Shown piece by piece: positions 1 to 8,960 of a DNA stretch of 64,000 bases (positions within the stretch are counted from its first letter, which is position 1; each line of letters starts with the position of its first letter). Location of the stretch: NCBI RefSeq assembly GCF_004769635.1, contig NZ_RQGH01000011.1, positions 5,001-69,000 of the forward strand. The letters are read 5' to 3'. A program made the translations under genes and the position numbers. Source of the DNA: Leptospira jelokensis (GTDB taxonomy: Bacteria > Spirochaetota > Leptospiria > Leptospirales > Leptospiraceae). The notes beneath the pieces are model-generated. The model saw only the letters and a list, made by a program, of their open reading frames with translations, did no database searches and had not been told where the DNA came from.

Positions 1-548
1 ACTTCTGTGGTTAAGTGAGACATACTTTCTGTATTTTCGACGGCTATATTTGAAATTGAGACTGCAACACCGGATATTTCTTCGATCGAAGCAGATACTT
101 CTTCCGTTGCAGCGGATTGAGATTGCAGATTAAGTGCAAAATCGGAGGTAATTTGCTTCATCGCATTCGATTCTAGTGACAAATGACCGGCTGCAGATTT
201 AATATGGTGAATCAATTCACTTTGAGCCTGAATCATTCTTTCGAATATTTGAAAGAATTCGGCGAGAATGTCTGACTTTTTGTATTGGATATGAACTTGG
301 AAATTGCCCATGCCAACTTCCTTAAACGCTTCTTCTAATTTTGAGAAAATCGTTGTTATCCAATTGCTTTGAATGAGGCCAACTCCAATACTAATCGGTA
401 TGATGATGATTAAGGAAAATAGGATTTGAAGTAAAAGATGAACCTTCCATGAGTTTGCAAGGTAAAAAGTGAATAGCGAAACAACGGAACATAATATCCC
501 GAAGCCCAGAAAAATAATGAGAAAGTAAATTCGAATTCGATTCCGCAT
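1..548 (-). CDS. Methyl-accepting chemotaxis protein, partial (3' end outside window)
   Basis: An open frame on the minus strand starts at the ATG at 548 (MRNRIRIYFLII) and runs off the left edge without a stop, so about 182 N-terminal residues are present. Two hydrophobic segments near residues 7-30 and 37-57 form a short membrane anchor with almost no periplasmic loop. A HAMP-like linker follows, then the start of the coiled-coil signalling domain, with the conserved stretch SAATEEVSASIEEIS near residue 150. That pattern is typical of the adaptation region of MCPs, which relay signals to CheA/CheW. The very small sensor part suggests detection of a membrane or cytoplasmic cue. The family call is firm; the ligand is unknown. 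Confidence 0.85.
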   Translation of the reverse strand, partial: MRNRIRIYFLIIFLGFGILCSVVSLFTFYLANSWKVHLLLQILFSLIIIIPISIGVGLIQSNWITTIFSKLEEAFKEVGMGNFQVHIQYKKSDILAEFFQIFERMIQAQSELIHHIKSAAGHLSLESNAMKQITSDFALNLQSQSAATEEVSASIEEISGVAVSISNIAVENTESMSHLTTE

Positions 549-1153
549 ACGATTGCGATATCTTACCAAAAACCAGAAGGATTAGGCGAGTAAAAAAAAC
601 CTATTTCGCTGCATTCATCCCAAATTTCTTTTTTTGATTCCGCTAAAAATTTTTGAGAAATGAAAACATTCAAATCTGGGATCACAGTAAAAAATTTACA
701 AAATCTCCAAACATCTCTTCAACCTCCTACTGCATGATGCAACATATTGGTGATCGAGCTAACTTGTTACATTGTATCTGTAACTTGATTGCAAATAGCA
801 TTGACCACATCGTAACTTCGGAAGAAGTTTTTCCACAACCAAGTCCCCATATACAGAATCAATTCCAGTTATACGAGACAGAGCAAATTACTTGTAGTGA
901 GTTCACTTAGGTAAGCTCAGTGCGAGTATCGAACTATGGGAATCTAGTTGGCGCAAGTGGCGACTAAATTTCTTTCTGAAGAGTTCCGTCCCCCGCCCAG
1001 ATTAGGGAAGACGGGAGTGGCTCGAGGGCTCTGCAAAATCCCTTACTAAAAATCTCCCTTATCTAAAGTTGTTCCAACTTCTGTAATTTATCGCCCATCC
1101 ATATCAGCTTTTGTTTTGACAATGTTTAAGGTTGATGTGTAGATTTTGGCAGA
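549..1153. other. Gene-free stretch between chemotaxis receptor and S26-like gene
   Basis: I see no convincing gene here. It should contain the divergent promoters of the receptor and the signal-peptidase-like gene. The only long open frame (653-910, TTG start, 85 codons) has no ribosome site and no recognisable family. The most distinctive part is a GC-rich patch at 981-1042, listed separately. Confidence 0.5.
981..1042. other. GC-rich element, possible structured RNA or dispersed repeat
   Basis: About 60 bases with clearly higher G+C than the surrounding AT-rich spacer. They include CCCCCGCCC, ATTAGGGAAGACGGG and GGCTCGAGGGCTCTGC, and can form imperfect C-rich/G-rich stems. No coding frame explains the composition. 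It could be a structured RNA, a remnant of a dispersed intergenic repeat, or a leader of the gene at 1154. I do not see a second copy in this window. Confidence 0.3.
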
Positions 1154-2824
1154 GTGAACCTTCTGCATCAAAAATTCATCGCAGCTATCCTGAATTTCTT
1201 TTTCCCTCCTTGGGGTTTTTATTTTTTAAATGACCGTTTCTATTTTTGGCGAAGCCTTCCCTTCTCATTACTTTATGGAGTTTTTGTTTCAAGCATTGCC
1301 TTTCTTTCCGTCCAAGTTTTCTCCGGAAAGGCAACGATTGTGATTCTAATATTTTTTGTTTTTTTCTGGAATATCTCTTGGGTTCGTTTAACTCTCTTTT
1401 CTTTTGATAAAAACCTTCAGTCGCAAGCCAAACAATTCCCAAATTCAATATGGTTTCTTCCGTTTATGATAATTTTGATTTTTTCAGTGCGATTTTTACT
1501 GAGGGAAAAATTAGAAAATTTGATTGCAAAGCCTATGATTGTATCAACGCACTCAATGGAGCCCAACATAAACTATAATGACATTGTTATAATGACTGAA
1601 ATGTTTAATGAAACAAATCTAGAAAGAGGGGACATTGTTTCCTACCAATATGAAGAAGAAAATTATATTTCTCGTATCATTGGGATGCCAGGAGAAACGA
1701 TAAAAATGTTTTCTTATTGGGATTATTTGTCAACTTATCAAGATTATAAGAATGGAGAGGAATTCTATAAGAAAAAGATCGGAACCAATGATTTCTCGGA
1801 TTGGAAGGGCTATGGTATTTCATTATTCCATGAAAAGATAGGTAATAAAAATGTCTTAATCTTCGATAGCTACAGAAATCAAATTTTTGAGCCAAATGAA
1901 AATATAACCATTGGTTTGTATCAGTATTTTGTTTTGGGGGATGATCGAAGTTCTGATTCAAAAAGAAAGAATTCATCTGGCTTGATTGAAGATTCAATGA
2001 TTAAGGAGAAGTTTCTATTTTCACTTATTTCCAATGACGCTCGAATGGAAGGAATTGTGATCTGTGAGAGTGATACAGATGTTATATGTAATTTCAAACG
2101 ATACCTTCAGTCTTTTTTATTTTTAAGTAAGAGATGGTTGTTCGTTGGTTATGATAATAAAAATGAAATCGTAATCGAGGATTTTGATCAGATTAGGAAG
2201 GATCCAGCTACTATGGTGGTTGAGGATTTGCCAAAGAAAGGGAATATACCTACCAATGAAAGATTTTGTGTTCTAAGCCAGAATGGACTACGGTTACGAA
2301 AAGAACCGAATTTAGAGTCAGAGAAAATCGAGTTGATACCCTTCGAAGAAGAGTTACTCGTAACCAAACAGAAGGAAGAAAAAATCACTGTCGATGGGAA
2401 AGAAGGAAGTTGGGTGCAAGTCACTTACAAAGATAAGGTAGGTTGGGTATTTAATGGTTATTTGGATTGGCATTGCCACAAGCACCAAGATGTTAATCGT
2501 TCTAAAATTGATGAATGGGATGTGATTGGAGTTTGGCACACAGAGGAAAATAGAAATCATTACCTAAATTTGAAAGCAGATGGTCGATTTTTCGCAAGAT
2601 TGTTTGGTGGTTGTGACAATGATGGATGCACGGTTTCTGAATTTTCGGGATTTTGGAAGATCAATGATCATTATGTGATTTTAAAATCAGATGGTGGCCC
2701 AACAAGCCTTCGGACCTATATTTATTGGATTGAAGAGGGCGTATTATGGACCGACATAGAGCACCATGGATTAAAAGAAAACTATGATAATGACATTGTG
2801 CCTATGTTCGTCAAAGAACGGTAA
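1154..2824 (+). CDS. Signal peptidase I (S26)-like membrane protein fused to SH3 and C-terminal domain
   Basis: Start is GTG; length is 556 residues. Three hydrophobic segments lie near residues 10-26, 35-80 and 98-116. The S26 core follows: box B HSMEP with the nucleophile Ser134, box C RGDIV at 158-162, box D YISRIIGMPGE at 171-181, and box E GDDRSSDS at 262-269. In active bacterial type I enzymes box D carries the general-base lysine just before the arginine; here that position is Ser173. Residues about 368-440 form a bacterial SH3-like domain (NGLRLRKEPN ... GWVFNGYL). The last 110 residues resemble a small beta-barrel domain. Leader peptidases are normally 180-350 residues without SH3, so this is an accessory, possibly non-catalytic paralogue. 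It appears monocistronic. Confidence 0.8.
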   Translation: MNLLHQKFIAAILNFFFPPWGFYFLNDRFYFWRSLPFSLLYGVFVSSIAFLSVQVFSGKATIVILIFFVFFWNISWVRLTLFSFDKNLQSQAKQFPNSIWFLPFMIILIFSVRFLLREKLENLIAKPMIVSTHSMEPNINYNDIVIMTEMFNETNLERGDIVSYQYEEENYISRIIGMPGETIKMFSYWDYLSTYQDYKNGEEFYKKKIGTNDFSDWKGYGISLFHEKIGNKNVLIFDSYRNQIFEPNENITIGLYQYFVLGDDRSSDSKRKNSSGLIEDSMIKEKFLFSLISNDARMEGIVICESDTDVICNFKRYLQSFLFLSKRWLFVGYDNKNEIVIEDFDQIRKDPATMVVEDLPKKGNIPTNERFCVLSQNGLRLRKEPNLESEKIELIPFEEELLVTKQKEEKITVDGKEGSWVQVTYKDKVGWVFNGYLDWHCHKHQDVNRSKIDEWDVIGVWHTEENRNHYLNLKADGRFFARLFGGCDNDGCTVSEFSGFWKINDHYVILKSDGGPTSLRTYIYWIEEGVLWTDIEHHGLKENYDNDIVPMFVKER

Positions 2825-3107
2825 AGCTCTCTTTCGATTTGGGATACCAGAATTAAAAACCTAACTAAAGTTTGTCATTTAAAATGAATTCATGTTAGGA
2901 TCTACAACTTTTTTTGTGGGATTTCTGACGAGTGTCCATGGGAATTTATCTCTCCTCTTCCTTTTACATTTCCATTCCCTCATCTAACGTATACTATATG
3001 TGAAAAATCGTATCATTTTTTAGGGCATTCGATTTTAATACTTATTTTTATCCAGAGGAATAGAAAATCAATTTACAAGCAGAATCTACCAATGTTAGGT
3101 TGCCATT

Positions 3108-3779
3108 ATGTTTAGAATCAAATATTTCACCTTATTTACAGTGTTCTTTCTTTTGAGTCAGTGTAAATCACTTCAAACTCAAGATCCATTTTACAACTCG
3201 CCAACTCAGGTAAATTTATCGAGTGATTTTAAGATCAACTTGGTTGAATTAGGTTTCTATCGCAAAATCGGCGAAGATTGGTGGGGTGAAGATTTTTATG
3301 TGGCTACGTTTGAAGTAACAAACCTAACAAAAAACTTTCGATTTTTTAATATCTGTGAAGAAAAATTATCGGAACCTTATTTCGAAATTTCTGCAAAACG
3401 ATCTAGTTTCGGTCGTTATTATGAAACTTCGCCCGCGCGATTTGAGAAATCAGATTTTGTGAATGGATTTCCCGAAATGAAGTTACTCGTCGAGATTACA
3501 AATCCTGAACTTGTTCCTCGGGCTACGTATGCTGGCAAAGCTGTTTTTCCCAAAGTGAATGGAAATACGTATGCTGCTGCAATGACTGCTTGCCATTATG
3601 GAATCCCAATGTCAAGGGATACAGATGCTGGCAATACCAAAACAGGATGGATCGGTCAAAATGGAGGGAAAGGTACGATCCGAGCAATTTATTCCGTTCC
3701 GGCTGGCGCTCGTTTGCTTAGGTTTGAACAACAGAAATATTTTACAGCAAATTTAGAAAGGTTTGAAAAACAAAAATAG
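3108..3779 (+). CDS. Predicted lipoprotein, unknown function
   Basis: 223 residues. The N-terminus MFRIKYFTLFTVFFLLSQC is a lipoprotein signal peptide with Cys19 as the acylation site; Q before Cys is tolerated in spirochaetes. TTAGG lies 8-9 bases before the ATG. The mature part has no family I recognise. It contains a region rich in beta-strand patterns (FYVATFEVTNLTKNF, residues about 64-80) and is probably a globular envelope protein. It converges on the next gene, another lipoprotein, with a hairpin between the two ends. Confidence 0.7.
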   Translation: MFRIKYFTLFTVFFLLSQCKSLQTQDPFYNSPTQVNLSSDFKINLVELGFYRKIGEDWWGEDFYVATFEVTNLTKNFRFFNICEEKLSEPYFEISAKRSSFGRYYETSPARFEKSDFVNGFPEMKLLVEITNPELVPRATYAGKAVFPKVNGNTYAAAMTACHYGIPMSRDTDAGNTKTGWIGQNGGKGTIRAIYSVPAGARLLRFEQQKYFTANLERFEKQK

Positions 3780-3789
3780 AATCTGAATT

Positions 3790-3829
3790 GTTAGTAGTCC
3801 AACATTCAACTGAATGAAAGGCTACTAAC
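3790..3829. terminator. Bidirectional terminator-like hairpin between convergent genes
   Basis: GTTAGTAG (3790-3797) pairs perfectly with CTACTAAC (3822-3829), and an inner CATTC/GAATG stem stacks inside. TTT and AT-rich sequence follows on the plus side. It sits between the stops of the genes ending at 3779 and 3868. Confidence 0.55.
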
Positions 3830-3867
3830 TTTGATTATACTTTAGATTCGAAAATTCAAAATCTCTT

Positions 3868-4548
3868 TTATTTTGCGATGGGAACTGAGGACCACTCTGT
3901 TCCTTCCAAATCTAACTTAGTTTCTTTTTCGATTTCTGCTTTTAATTCTGGTGTTTGCACAATTTCTTTAAATCCAGAATAACCAGAAGTATCAGGTGTG
4001 CCGCCACCAAGCAATGCCGATGCGATCGCTCCCGCTACTTTGATACCCAAACTGGTTTTAAAACTACCAACGATGGATTCACCTACATTGTCCATATCTG
4101 GATCTTGTTCCAGTGGCGTTCCGTTGAATTCGATTCTGTACTTTCCTAACACTAAAACTTGATTTGGTTTCACAGTGAATTTTGATTTTTCAAGATTCGC
4201 TCGGTCAAACACGTGATAAAAATTGGCTTCAGGTTGGTTTTGGTTTCCTTTTTGGTGGATATGGGCACCAGCAAAGGCATAATCACCTGGCTCGATATTC
4301 AGATAATACAATCGAGATTGGGATGCGAAATTTGACTCCATTAACTTGAGTTCGCTGATTTTCTTTTTAGTTTTGTCAAATTTTACAAGCCAAACCCTTT
4401 GGGCACTTTGGTCTCCAAATAATAGTTTGGGAACTCCCATTTCAAATACGATAGCGGAAGATTTATTTGGATAGTTTGGTAAAATATCCGGTTTCGATCT
4501 GCAATTGAATATTGTAGCTGCAAGGGCAAGTGTAATTAAGATTCTCAT
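3868..4548 (-). CDS. Predicted lipoprotein, unknown function
   Basis: 226 residues. The signal peptide MRILITLALAATIFNC has Cys16 as the likely acylated residue. AGGAAACAA directly precedes the ATG. The first half has alternating strands with a motif around LNIEPGDYAFAGAHIH (about residues 85-100), reminiscent of small proteins in which a cost or price-like beta domain precedes a Gly/Ala-rich segment. Residues about 170-190 (SLGIKVAGAIASALLGGG) could be a short membrane-interacting helix. No function can be assigned. Confidence 0.7.
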   Translation of the reverse strand: MRILITLALAATIFNCRSKPDILPNYPNKSSAIVFEMGVPKLLFGDQSAQRVWLVKFDKTKKKISELKLMESNFASQSRLYYLNIEPGDYAFAGAHIHQKGNQNQPEANFYHVFDRANLEKSKFTVKPNQVLVLGKYRIEFNGTPLEQDPDMDNVGESIVGSFKTSLGIKVAGAIASALLGGGTPDTSGYSGFKEIVQTPELKAEIEKETKLDLEGTEWSSVPIAK

Positions 4549-4638
4549 TTGTTTCCTGTTTTTGGATTTTTATGATAAAATAATCTAATGGAAGTTAAAT
4601 TGTCAACGAAAATATAGTTTGGTTATCGTAACTACAAT

Positions 4639-5757
4639 TCACAGTGTATAATTTTTCTCGGAAACTACCTGGTTTCTTCCCTTTTTCTTTGCTTCATATA
4701 AATATTGGTCAGCAATGTTGATGATTGATTCGGGATTTTCTTCTTTTGAGCGGAGTAGGGAAATTCCAACACTTGTAGAACAATTCAGCTGTTTGTCTTT
4801 AAGAGAAAACGAAAGGGAATGGAACGTCTTACGAATTTTTTCCGCTACGACAATCGCGCCTTCTAAATCGGTGTTCGGTAGAAGAACGAGGAATTCTTCT
4901 CCACCCCATCGGGAAGGAAAATCTTGTTTTCGTAAAGATGATTTTAGAACTTTTGCAAATTCTACTAATACGAGATCACCGATTTCGTGCCCATAGGTAT
5001 CATTGATGGATTTAAATAAATCTAAATCAAATAACAAAAATGCAATGGGATATGGATTTGAACTGCGGTGTTGCCTCGCCATTTCGATTTCCAAATTTGA
5101 AAAGAAAGATCTGCGATTGGAAATTCCTGTTAATGGGTCTGTCATCGCAATGGCCAATAATTTTTCGTTTACATCTGTTAACGAAGAAAACAATTTTGAG
5201 ACAATTTGATTAACGATGAATGCACTTCCACCTAACAATAGAGATGAGATGAATATACTTAGTAAGGTTGGTTTTACAGGCGGCATGATGATGTTTACTA
5301 AAGGTAAAATTTCATAATAAACCAAAAATCCCATCGAGCTGAAGAGAACTGTTGCTAAAAATGCATTGTAGATACCATAGTTCCTATCTAGTGACATACT
5401 GCTAAGAGCGATGGATCCTAAGTAACCTAAGATAAAAAATGAAGTGATATGCCCTGTGCCATAAGCGAGGACGGTTAGCCAAATTAAATCAAATGTAGCC
5501 GGTACATACCCACTCCACCATACATCTTTTTCGATTAAAATATCAAAATGGATCAAAAGGAACCAAACACTTGAAAAAAACAAGTGTACGAGTCCAATGC
5601 CAACAATCCAGGGCAATTGAAATGAATAAAAGATAAGTACCATGATAAGGGTATAAATACATCGTGCTAAGTTAGCAGTTTGGAATTTTTCTGTTTCAGA
5701 AGTATTGGAAATTGATTTGGAACTGATTGTTAGATTGAGTTCTGGATTTTGTTTCAT
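4639..5757 (-). CDS. Membrane-bound diguanylate cyclase (GGDEF)
   Basis: 372 residues. About six hydrophobic segments between residues 30 and 190 form a membrane sensor module of the MASE type. The GGDEF domain follows (205-365). The active-site loop RWGGEEF is at 283-289, the metal-binding DLDLFKSIND at 244-253, and the feedback-inhibition I-site RKQD at 276-279 is intact. It should make cyclic di-GMP from two GTP and be product-inhibited. No EAL domain is present. The gene stands alone, divergent in function from its neighbours. The sensed signal cannot be read from sequence. Confidence 0.93.
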   Translation of the reverse strand: MKQNPELNLTISSKSISNTSETEKFQTANLARCIYTLIMVLIFYSFQLPWIVGIGLVHLFFSSVWFLLIHFDILIEKDVWWSGYVPATFDLIWLTVLAYGTGHITSFFILGYLGSIALSSMSLDRNYGIYNAFLATVLFSSMGFLVYYEILPLVNIIMPPVKPTLLSIFISSLLLGGSAFIVNQIVSKLFSSLTDVNEKLLAIAMTDPLTGISNRRSFFSNLEIEMARQHRSSNPYPIAFLLFDLDLFKSINDTYGHEIGDLVLVEFAKVLKSSLRKQDFPSRWGGEEFLVLLPNTDLEGAIVVAEKIRKTFHSLSFSLKDKQLNCSTSVGISLLRSKEENPESIINIADQYLYEAKKKGRNQVVSEKNYTL

Positions 5758-6013
5758 GGAATTAGGAGGACCATTTTTTTCCCATCGTCCATGTTAAGGA
5801 CAAATACTCATTTGGAATTAGGGGAATTTGGGAAGTTAGATTCAGGATAAAAATATGCCCCACGACACTGAAGGAAAGGTGAAACAGGAAAGGGTGTCAA
5901 CCAATTAAATGAAAGAGTAGTTTTAGAGTTGATCCTTTCCTTCGCAATTGGGAGTTCCAAACCTAAGGCAATTAGAAATGGACAACTGTTGAGGAATCAC
6001 TAAAATTCTTGAA

Positions 6014-6253
6014 TCAGTGGTTCAAATTTTTTAATACTTTCCCCTCCATAATGAAAAACGATAAATGATTTTTGGAAAAACGAAATCCAACACAACGTTT
6101 ACCTAAATGATAAAAAAAGGGAACCCCTCTGCTCAATCGTTCTTCCATGTTAGGTGATATCGCCAAAATTTGTTCCCTTAATTTTGATAATACTTTTTTT
6201 TCCTTCTCTGGTAATTGATTTAAGTATCGCTCGACTTCGTTTGTATCTTTCAT
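6014..6253 (-). CDS. DUF1801 (YdhG-like) protein, C-terminally truncated, probable decaying gene
   Basis: 79 residues. The N-terminal part (VERYLNQLPEKEKKVLSKLR ... GVPFFYHLGKRCVGF) matches the DUF1801 family, usually 110-140 residues. The frame stops at KNLNH. In the neighbouring frame the sequence continues as IKKFEPLIQEF, which fits the family. It then returns to the first frame as SDSSTVVHF, resembling the usual GFDTSKGTIHF segment, before further stops. Two compensating frame changes at A/T runs (around 6023-6033 and 6000-6006) would explain this. The family call is good; whether the short product is functional is doubtful. Function of the family is poorly known (surface or iron-related roles have been suggested in Bacillus). 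Confidence 0.65.
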   Translation of the reverse strand: MKDTNEVERYLNQLPEKEKKVLSKLREQILAISPNMEERLSRGVPFFYHLGKRCVGFRFSKNHLSFFIMEGKVLKNLNH

Positions 6254-6298
6254 TGTTCGATTTTTATTATGAAAGAGAAATTTAAATTGGAGATTTTC

Positions 6299-7210
6299 TC
6301 ATGATGGATTGGTTTTACCAAATGTAACTCTTTTTAAAAAATGCCAATCGATGATCAGGACAAGCAGAGAAACGATGGATAGTCCCAGTGCCCAAAAGAA
6401 AGATAAATAATCAGAAAGCACACCAAATCCAGGGATTCCTGGTTGAGCATTTCTGATTGCTGGCAAAACGAGAACTAGTAAGGCAAATAGGAATAATTCA
6501 GAAACATGTATTTCTTTTTGGTACAATAAGATTCGCGTTGTAATCAATATCGTAATCAATCCAATACAGAACATTGTCACCATGATGAAGACAGAGACAA
6601 ATTGGTTGCTTTTTGTTCGTTCCACTTGGATGATGCGGTCTACATTCCCTGTGGATCGATCGACCCAAAAATCTTCTACTGGTTTATCAAAAAATTCCAG
6701 TTTATAACTGGCAATAGGTGATTGCATATTAAATACAATTGGGATTCCCATGTAATCTATTTCAGATGTTTTTTTGAAAAATCCCAAACTAATCGTGGAT
6801 TGGAATTGATCAAAGGGATAGTCAGTAATCGTTCCAACTAAAGGTAAAGTGATTAAAATTTTACGGATTGGTTGCTTGGCTTTGAAGTTAAACTCTTCAT
6901 TGCTACTGTAAGAAATTAATCTGAGATCTTCTTTCGGTGTGTCGGACCTTCGGTTGAAACTCAAATCCTCAGCCAAATAAATTCTTAACTCGACCTTCGC
7001 TTCCCTTTTGTCAATTTCAACAGATCTTACATCAGCATGGATTACGGAAGTTTTTACATGATCGATATCGACGTCCGTAAAAGATGCAAAGTCTGATTTA
7101 TCTTTTATAAAATACCGTACGCTTGCAATGTAACTTCCAGTAATTAGAATTAAAATTAAAAAAATTAATTGGAATCGGTTAGATGAAACTAAACTTCTAA
7201 GCGAATTCAT
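6299..7210 (-). CDS. DUF4436 family membrane protein
   Basis: About 303 residues if started at the ATG at 7210, which overlaps the upstream stop as ATGA; a longer form would start at 7225. One N-terminal membrane segment is followed by a periplasmic beta-rich domain of about 170 residues (KVELRIYLAEDLSF, LPLVGTITDYPFDQFQ). Three C-terminal membrane segments follow, including LFALLVLVLPAIRNAQPGIPG. The conserved PAIRN-QPG-P segment is characteristic of DUF4436, a family known from actinobacteria and proteobacteria without an assigned role. It is the last gene of a four-gene leftward operon with an M16 peptidase and a TPR protein, suggesting an envelope function. Confidence 0.8.
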   Translation of the reverse strand: MNSLRSLVSSNRFQLIFLILILITGSYIASVRYFIKDKSDFASFTDVDIDHVKTSVIHADVRSVEIDKREAKVELRIYLAEDLSFNRRSDTPKEDLRLISYSSNEEFNFKAKQPIRKILITLPLVGTITDYPFDQFQSTISLGFFKKTSEIDYMGIPIVFNMQSPIASYKLEFFDKPVEDFWVDRSTGNVDRIIQVERTKSNQFVSVFIMVTMFCIGLITILITTRILLYQKEIHVSELFLFALLVLVLPAIRNAQPGIPGFGVLSDYLSFFWALGLSIVSLLVLIIDWHFLKRVTFGKTNPS

Positions 7211-7575
7211 GATAAATTTGTCCATGCTAAGGATACTAATGTGAAAAGTGCTAAGAAGAAAATGAATCCGTAAAAGTAAATTTGAAACGTATACAAACGG
7301 ATAATGCCTTCAAAAGATTTGATTAAATCTTCAAGTGTTAGGATTTCCTTACCTGAAGCTAATTTGAAAAGAAGTGATACCCTGACAGTAAGGTAACCTA
7401 AAATGATCTGCAATAATCCTTCAAAAATGTTCCCGTAATTGTCTTTGATCGTAACTAGTCCACCGATTAAGTAAATGACACCTAAAACAATTAGAATTTT
7501 CCCAAATAAACTCATCCTAGATGAGAGTTTATGCAGGATACGGTTAATATTGATTTCAGTTGTTTGTTGTTCCAT
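7207..7575 (-). CDS. Small membrane protein, unknown function
   Basis: 122 residues with three predicted membrane segments (about 24-42, 52-70 and 95-118). The ATG overlaps the stop of the upstream TPR gene (TAATG) and its stop overlaps the next start (ATGA), so translational coupling within one operon is likely. No recognised family; no catalytic motif seen. Confidence 0.75.
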   Translation of the reverse strand: MEQQTTEININRILHKLSSRMSLFGKILIVLGVIYLIGGLVTIKDNYGNIFEGLLQIILGYLTVRVSLLFKLASGKEILTLEDLIKSFEGIIRLYTFQIYFYGFIFFLALFTLVSLAWTNLS

Positions 7576-8951
7576 TATTCTTTTTCCTTTTCTAATCTTT
7601 TACATGCTTGCACAAGTCCTTGTCCATTATTGCAAGCCAAGTCTAAATATTTGATTCCTTCATTTCGATCTCCTAAAAGTAGATTTGCCCGACCAATGGA
7701 ATAAGAGTTTTGGTGGGAAACTACCATGTCTTTTTGTTGTGCATAAACTTCACTGTTTTCAGCCTCTAAGTGGTATTCCCTTGCTTTTTCGTAATTCCCT
7801 GCCAGTAAATAACTATCTCCAAGGTAAGATAACAACCGATATGTGGGTGTAAACTTTTCCTTACAACTCTCTAATAACTTGGTTCCTTTGACGGAATCTT
7901 CGTAGTAGGCATAATTAAATCCATACTCTATACAATAATCCAAACTATCTGGTTCCTTTTTGGCAGCTAATTCAAAACTTTTCAACATTTTGGGTGTAAG
8001 ACTTTCCTTCCATTGGTCATAGTAACTCAATCCCAAAACGTAATCATATAAACCGATGTCACTTTTCTTTTGAGATAATTCGGTAGTTAACTTTTCAATT
8101 CTTTTCAGTTGGTCGCGACGGTATGAGGGGGAGTGGACCCAATACTCAAACAAACTATGTTTTGAAAGGATGTTATCTCCTTTTTCATGAGTTTCTAAAC
8201 TCCTTTGGATCAAAGTAAATGCTTCGCTATCCAATGCAAATTTTGAATCAGGAAAATTGTTTGAATTTCTTAACTTCACTAAGGCTAAGCCGATAAAACA
8301 TTCTTCACGATCGGACTGAAGTGAGATACAAGTTTTATAGGATTCCTCTGCGTTTGCGTAATCATTCGCATACAAACGCAAATTCCCTTCTAAAATAAAA
8401 AATTCCGCATTCCTTGGGTCTGAATTAAAGGAAGTATTTTCCATTCCAATCGCAATGTTATAATAATTGAGAGCCTTATCATATTTCTCATTCCAGATTT
8501 TTGAATATAAGTTGTAATCATTTTCCCAGAACTTAAATACCAATTCATCTAACTGGAATATGTCGTGGCCCATCCGTATATGAGATTCAAAAATTTTATT
8601 TTGAAATGGAAAATTTCCTGTTACATCGTTTTCAAATCCTTTTGTAAAGTATTGGATTGCAAGTTCGGGATTATTTTCTGTATCTAAATAAAATAGTCCA
8701 AGTTCCCAATTTTCTCGGACCAAACTTGGGGTGTTTTCAATTTGTTTGATGAGCTTTGATTCATATGATTTTTTTTGGAGGTAAATTCCTAAATCTTTTG
8801 CCCATCCAATTTTATCAAATACGCCAAACGAATGTTTGAGATCCAAATTCCCTAAACTCAAAAAAACGAGTATAAAAGCAAAGATTGCCTCTGAAATAAG
8901 AATCCGTATGTGTTTGTATTCTTTACTTAGAATTTTGAGTCCTAGTTTCAT
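7575..8951 (-). CDS. Tetratricopeptide-repeat protein with N-terminal membrane anchor
   Basis: 458 residues. An N-terminal hydrophobic segment (IRILISEAIFAFILVFLSLG, about 15-34) anchors the protein. Much of the rest is helical and TPR-like: residues about 175-205 (AEFFILEGNLRLYANDYANAEESYKTCIS) and 360-420 (YLGDSYLLAGNYEKAREYH, GRANLLLGDRNEGIKYLDLAC). The final repeat resembles a SEL1/TPR unit. AGGAGATAAAA precedes the ATG. It lies 9 bases after the M16 peptidase gene and probably acts as a scaffold for the envelope proteins of the operon. Confidence 0.85.
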   Translation of the reverse strand: MKLGLKILSKEYKHIRILISEAIFAFILVFLSLGNLDLKHSFGVFDKIGWAKDLGIYLQKKSYESKLIKQIENTPSLVRENWELGLFYLDTENNPELAIQYFTKGFENDVTGNFPFQNKIFESHIRMGHDIFQLDELVFKFWENDYNLYSKIWNEKYDKALNYYNIAIGMENTSFNSDPRNAEFFILEGNLRLYANDYANAEESYKTCISLQSDREECFIGLALVKLRNSNNFPDSKFALDSEAFTLIQRSLETHEKGDNILSKHSLFEYWVHSPSYRRDQLKRIEKLTTELSQKKSDIGLYDYVLGLSYYDQWKESLTPKMLKSFELAAKKEPDSLDYCIEYGFNYAYYEDSVKGTKLLESCKEKFTPTYRLLSYLGDSYLLAGNYEKAREYHLEAENSEVYAQQKDMVVSHQNSYSIGRANLLLGDRNEGIKYLDLACNNGQGLVQACKRLEKEKE

Positions 8952-8960
8952 TTTTATCTC

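Noticed and set aside
653..910. 85-codon open frame with a stretch (GDRANLLHCICNLIANSIDHI) vaguely like a kinase N-box
   Set aside because: TTG start with no ribosome site, no other kinase motifs around it, and it lies in a spacer; probably chance.
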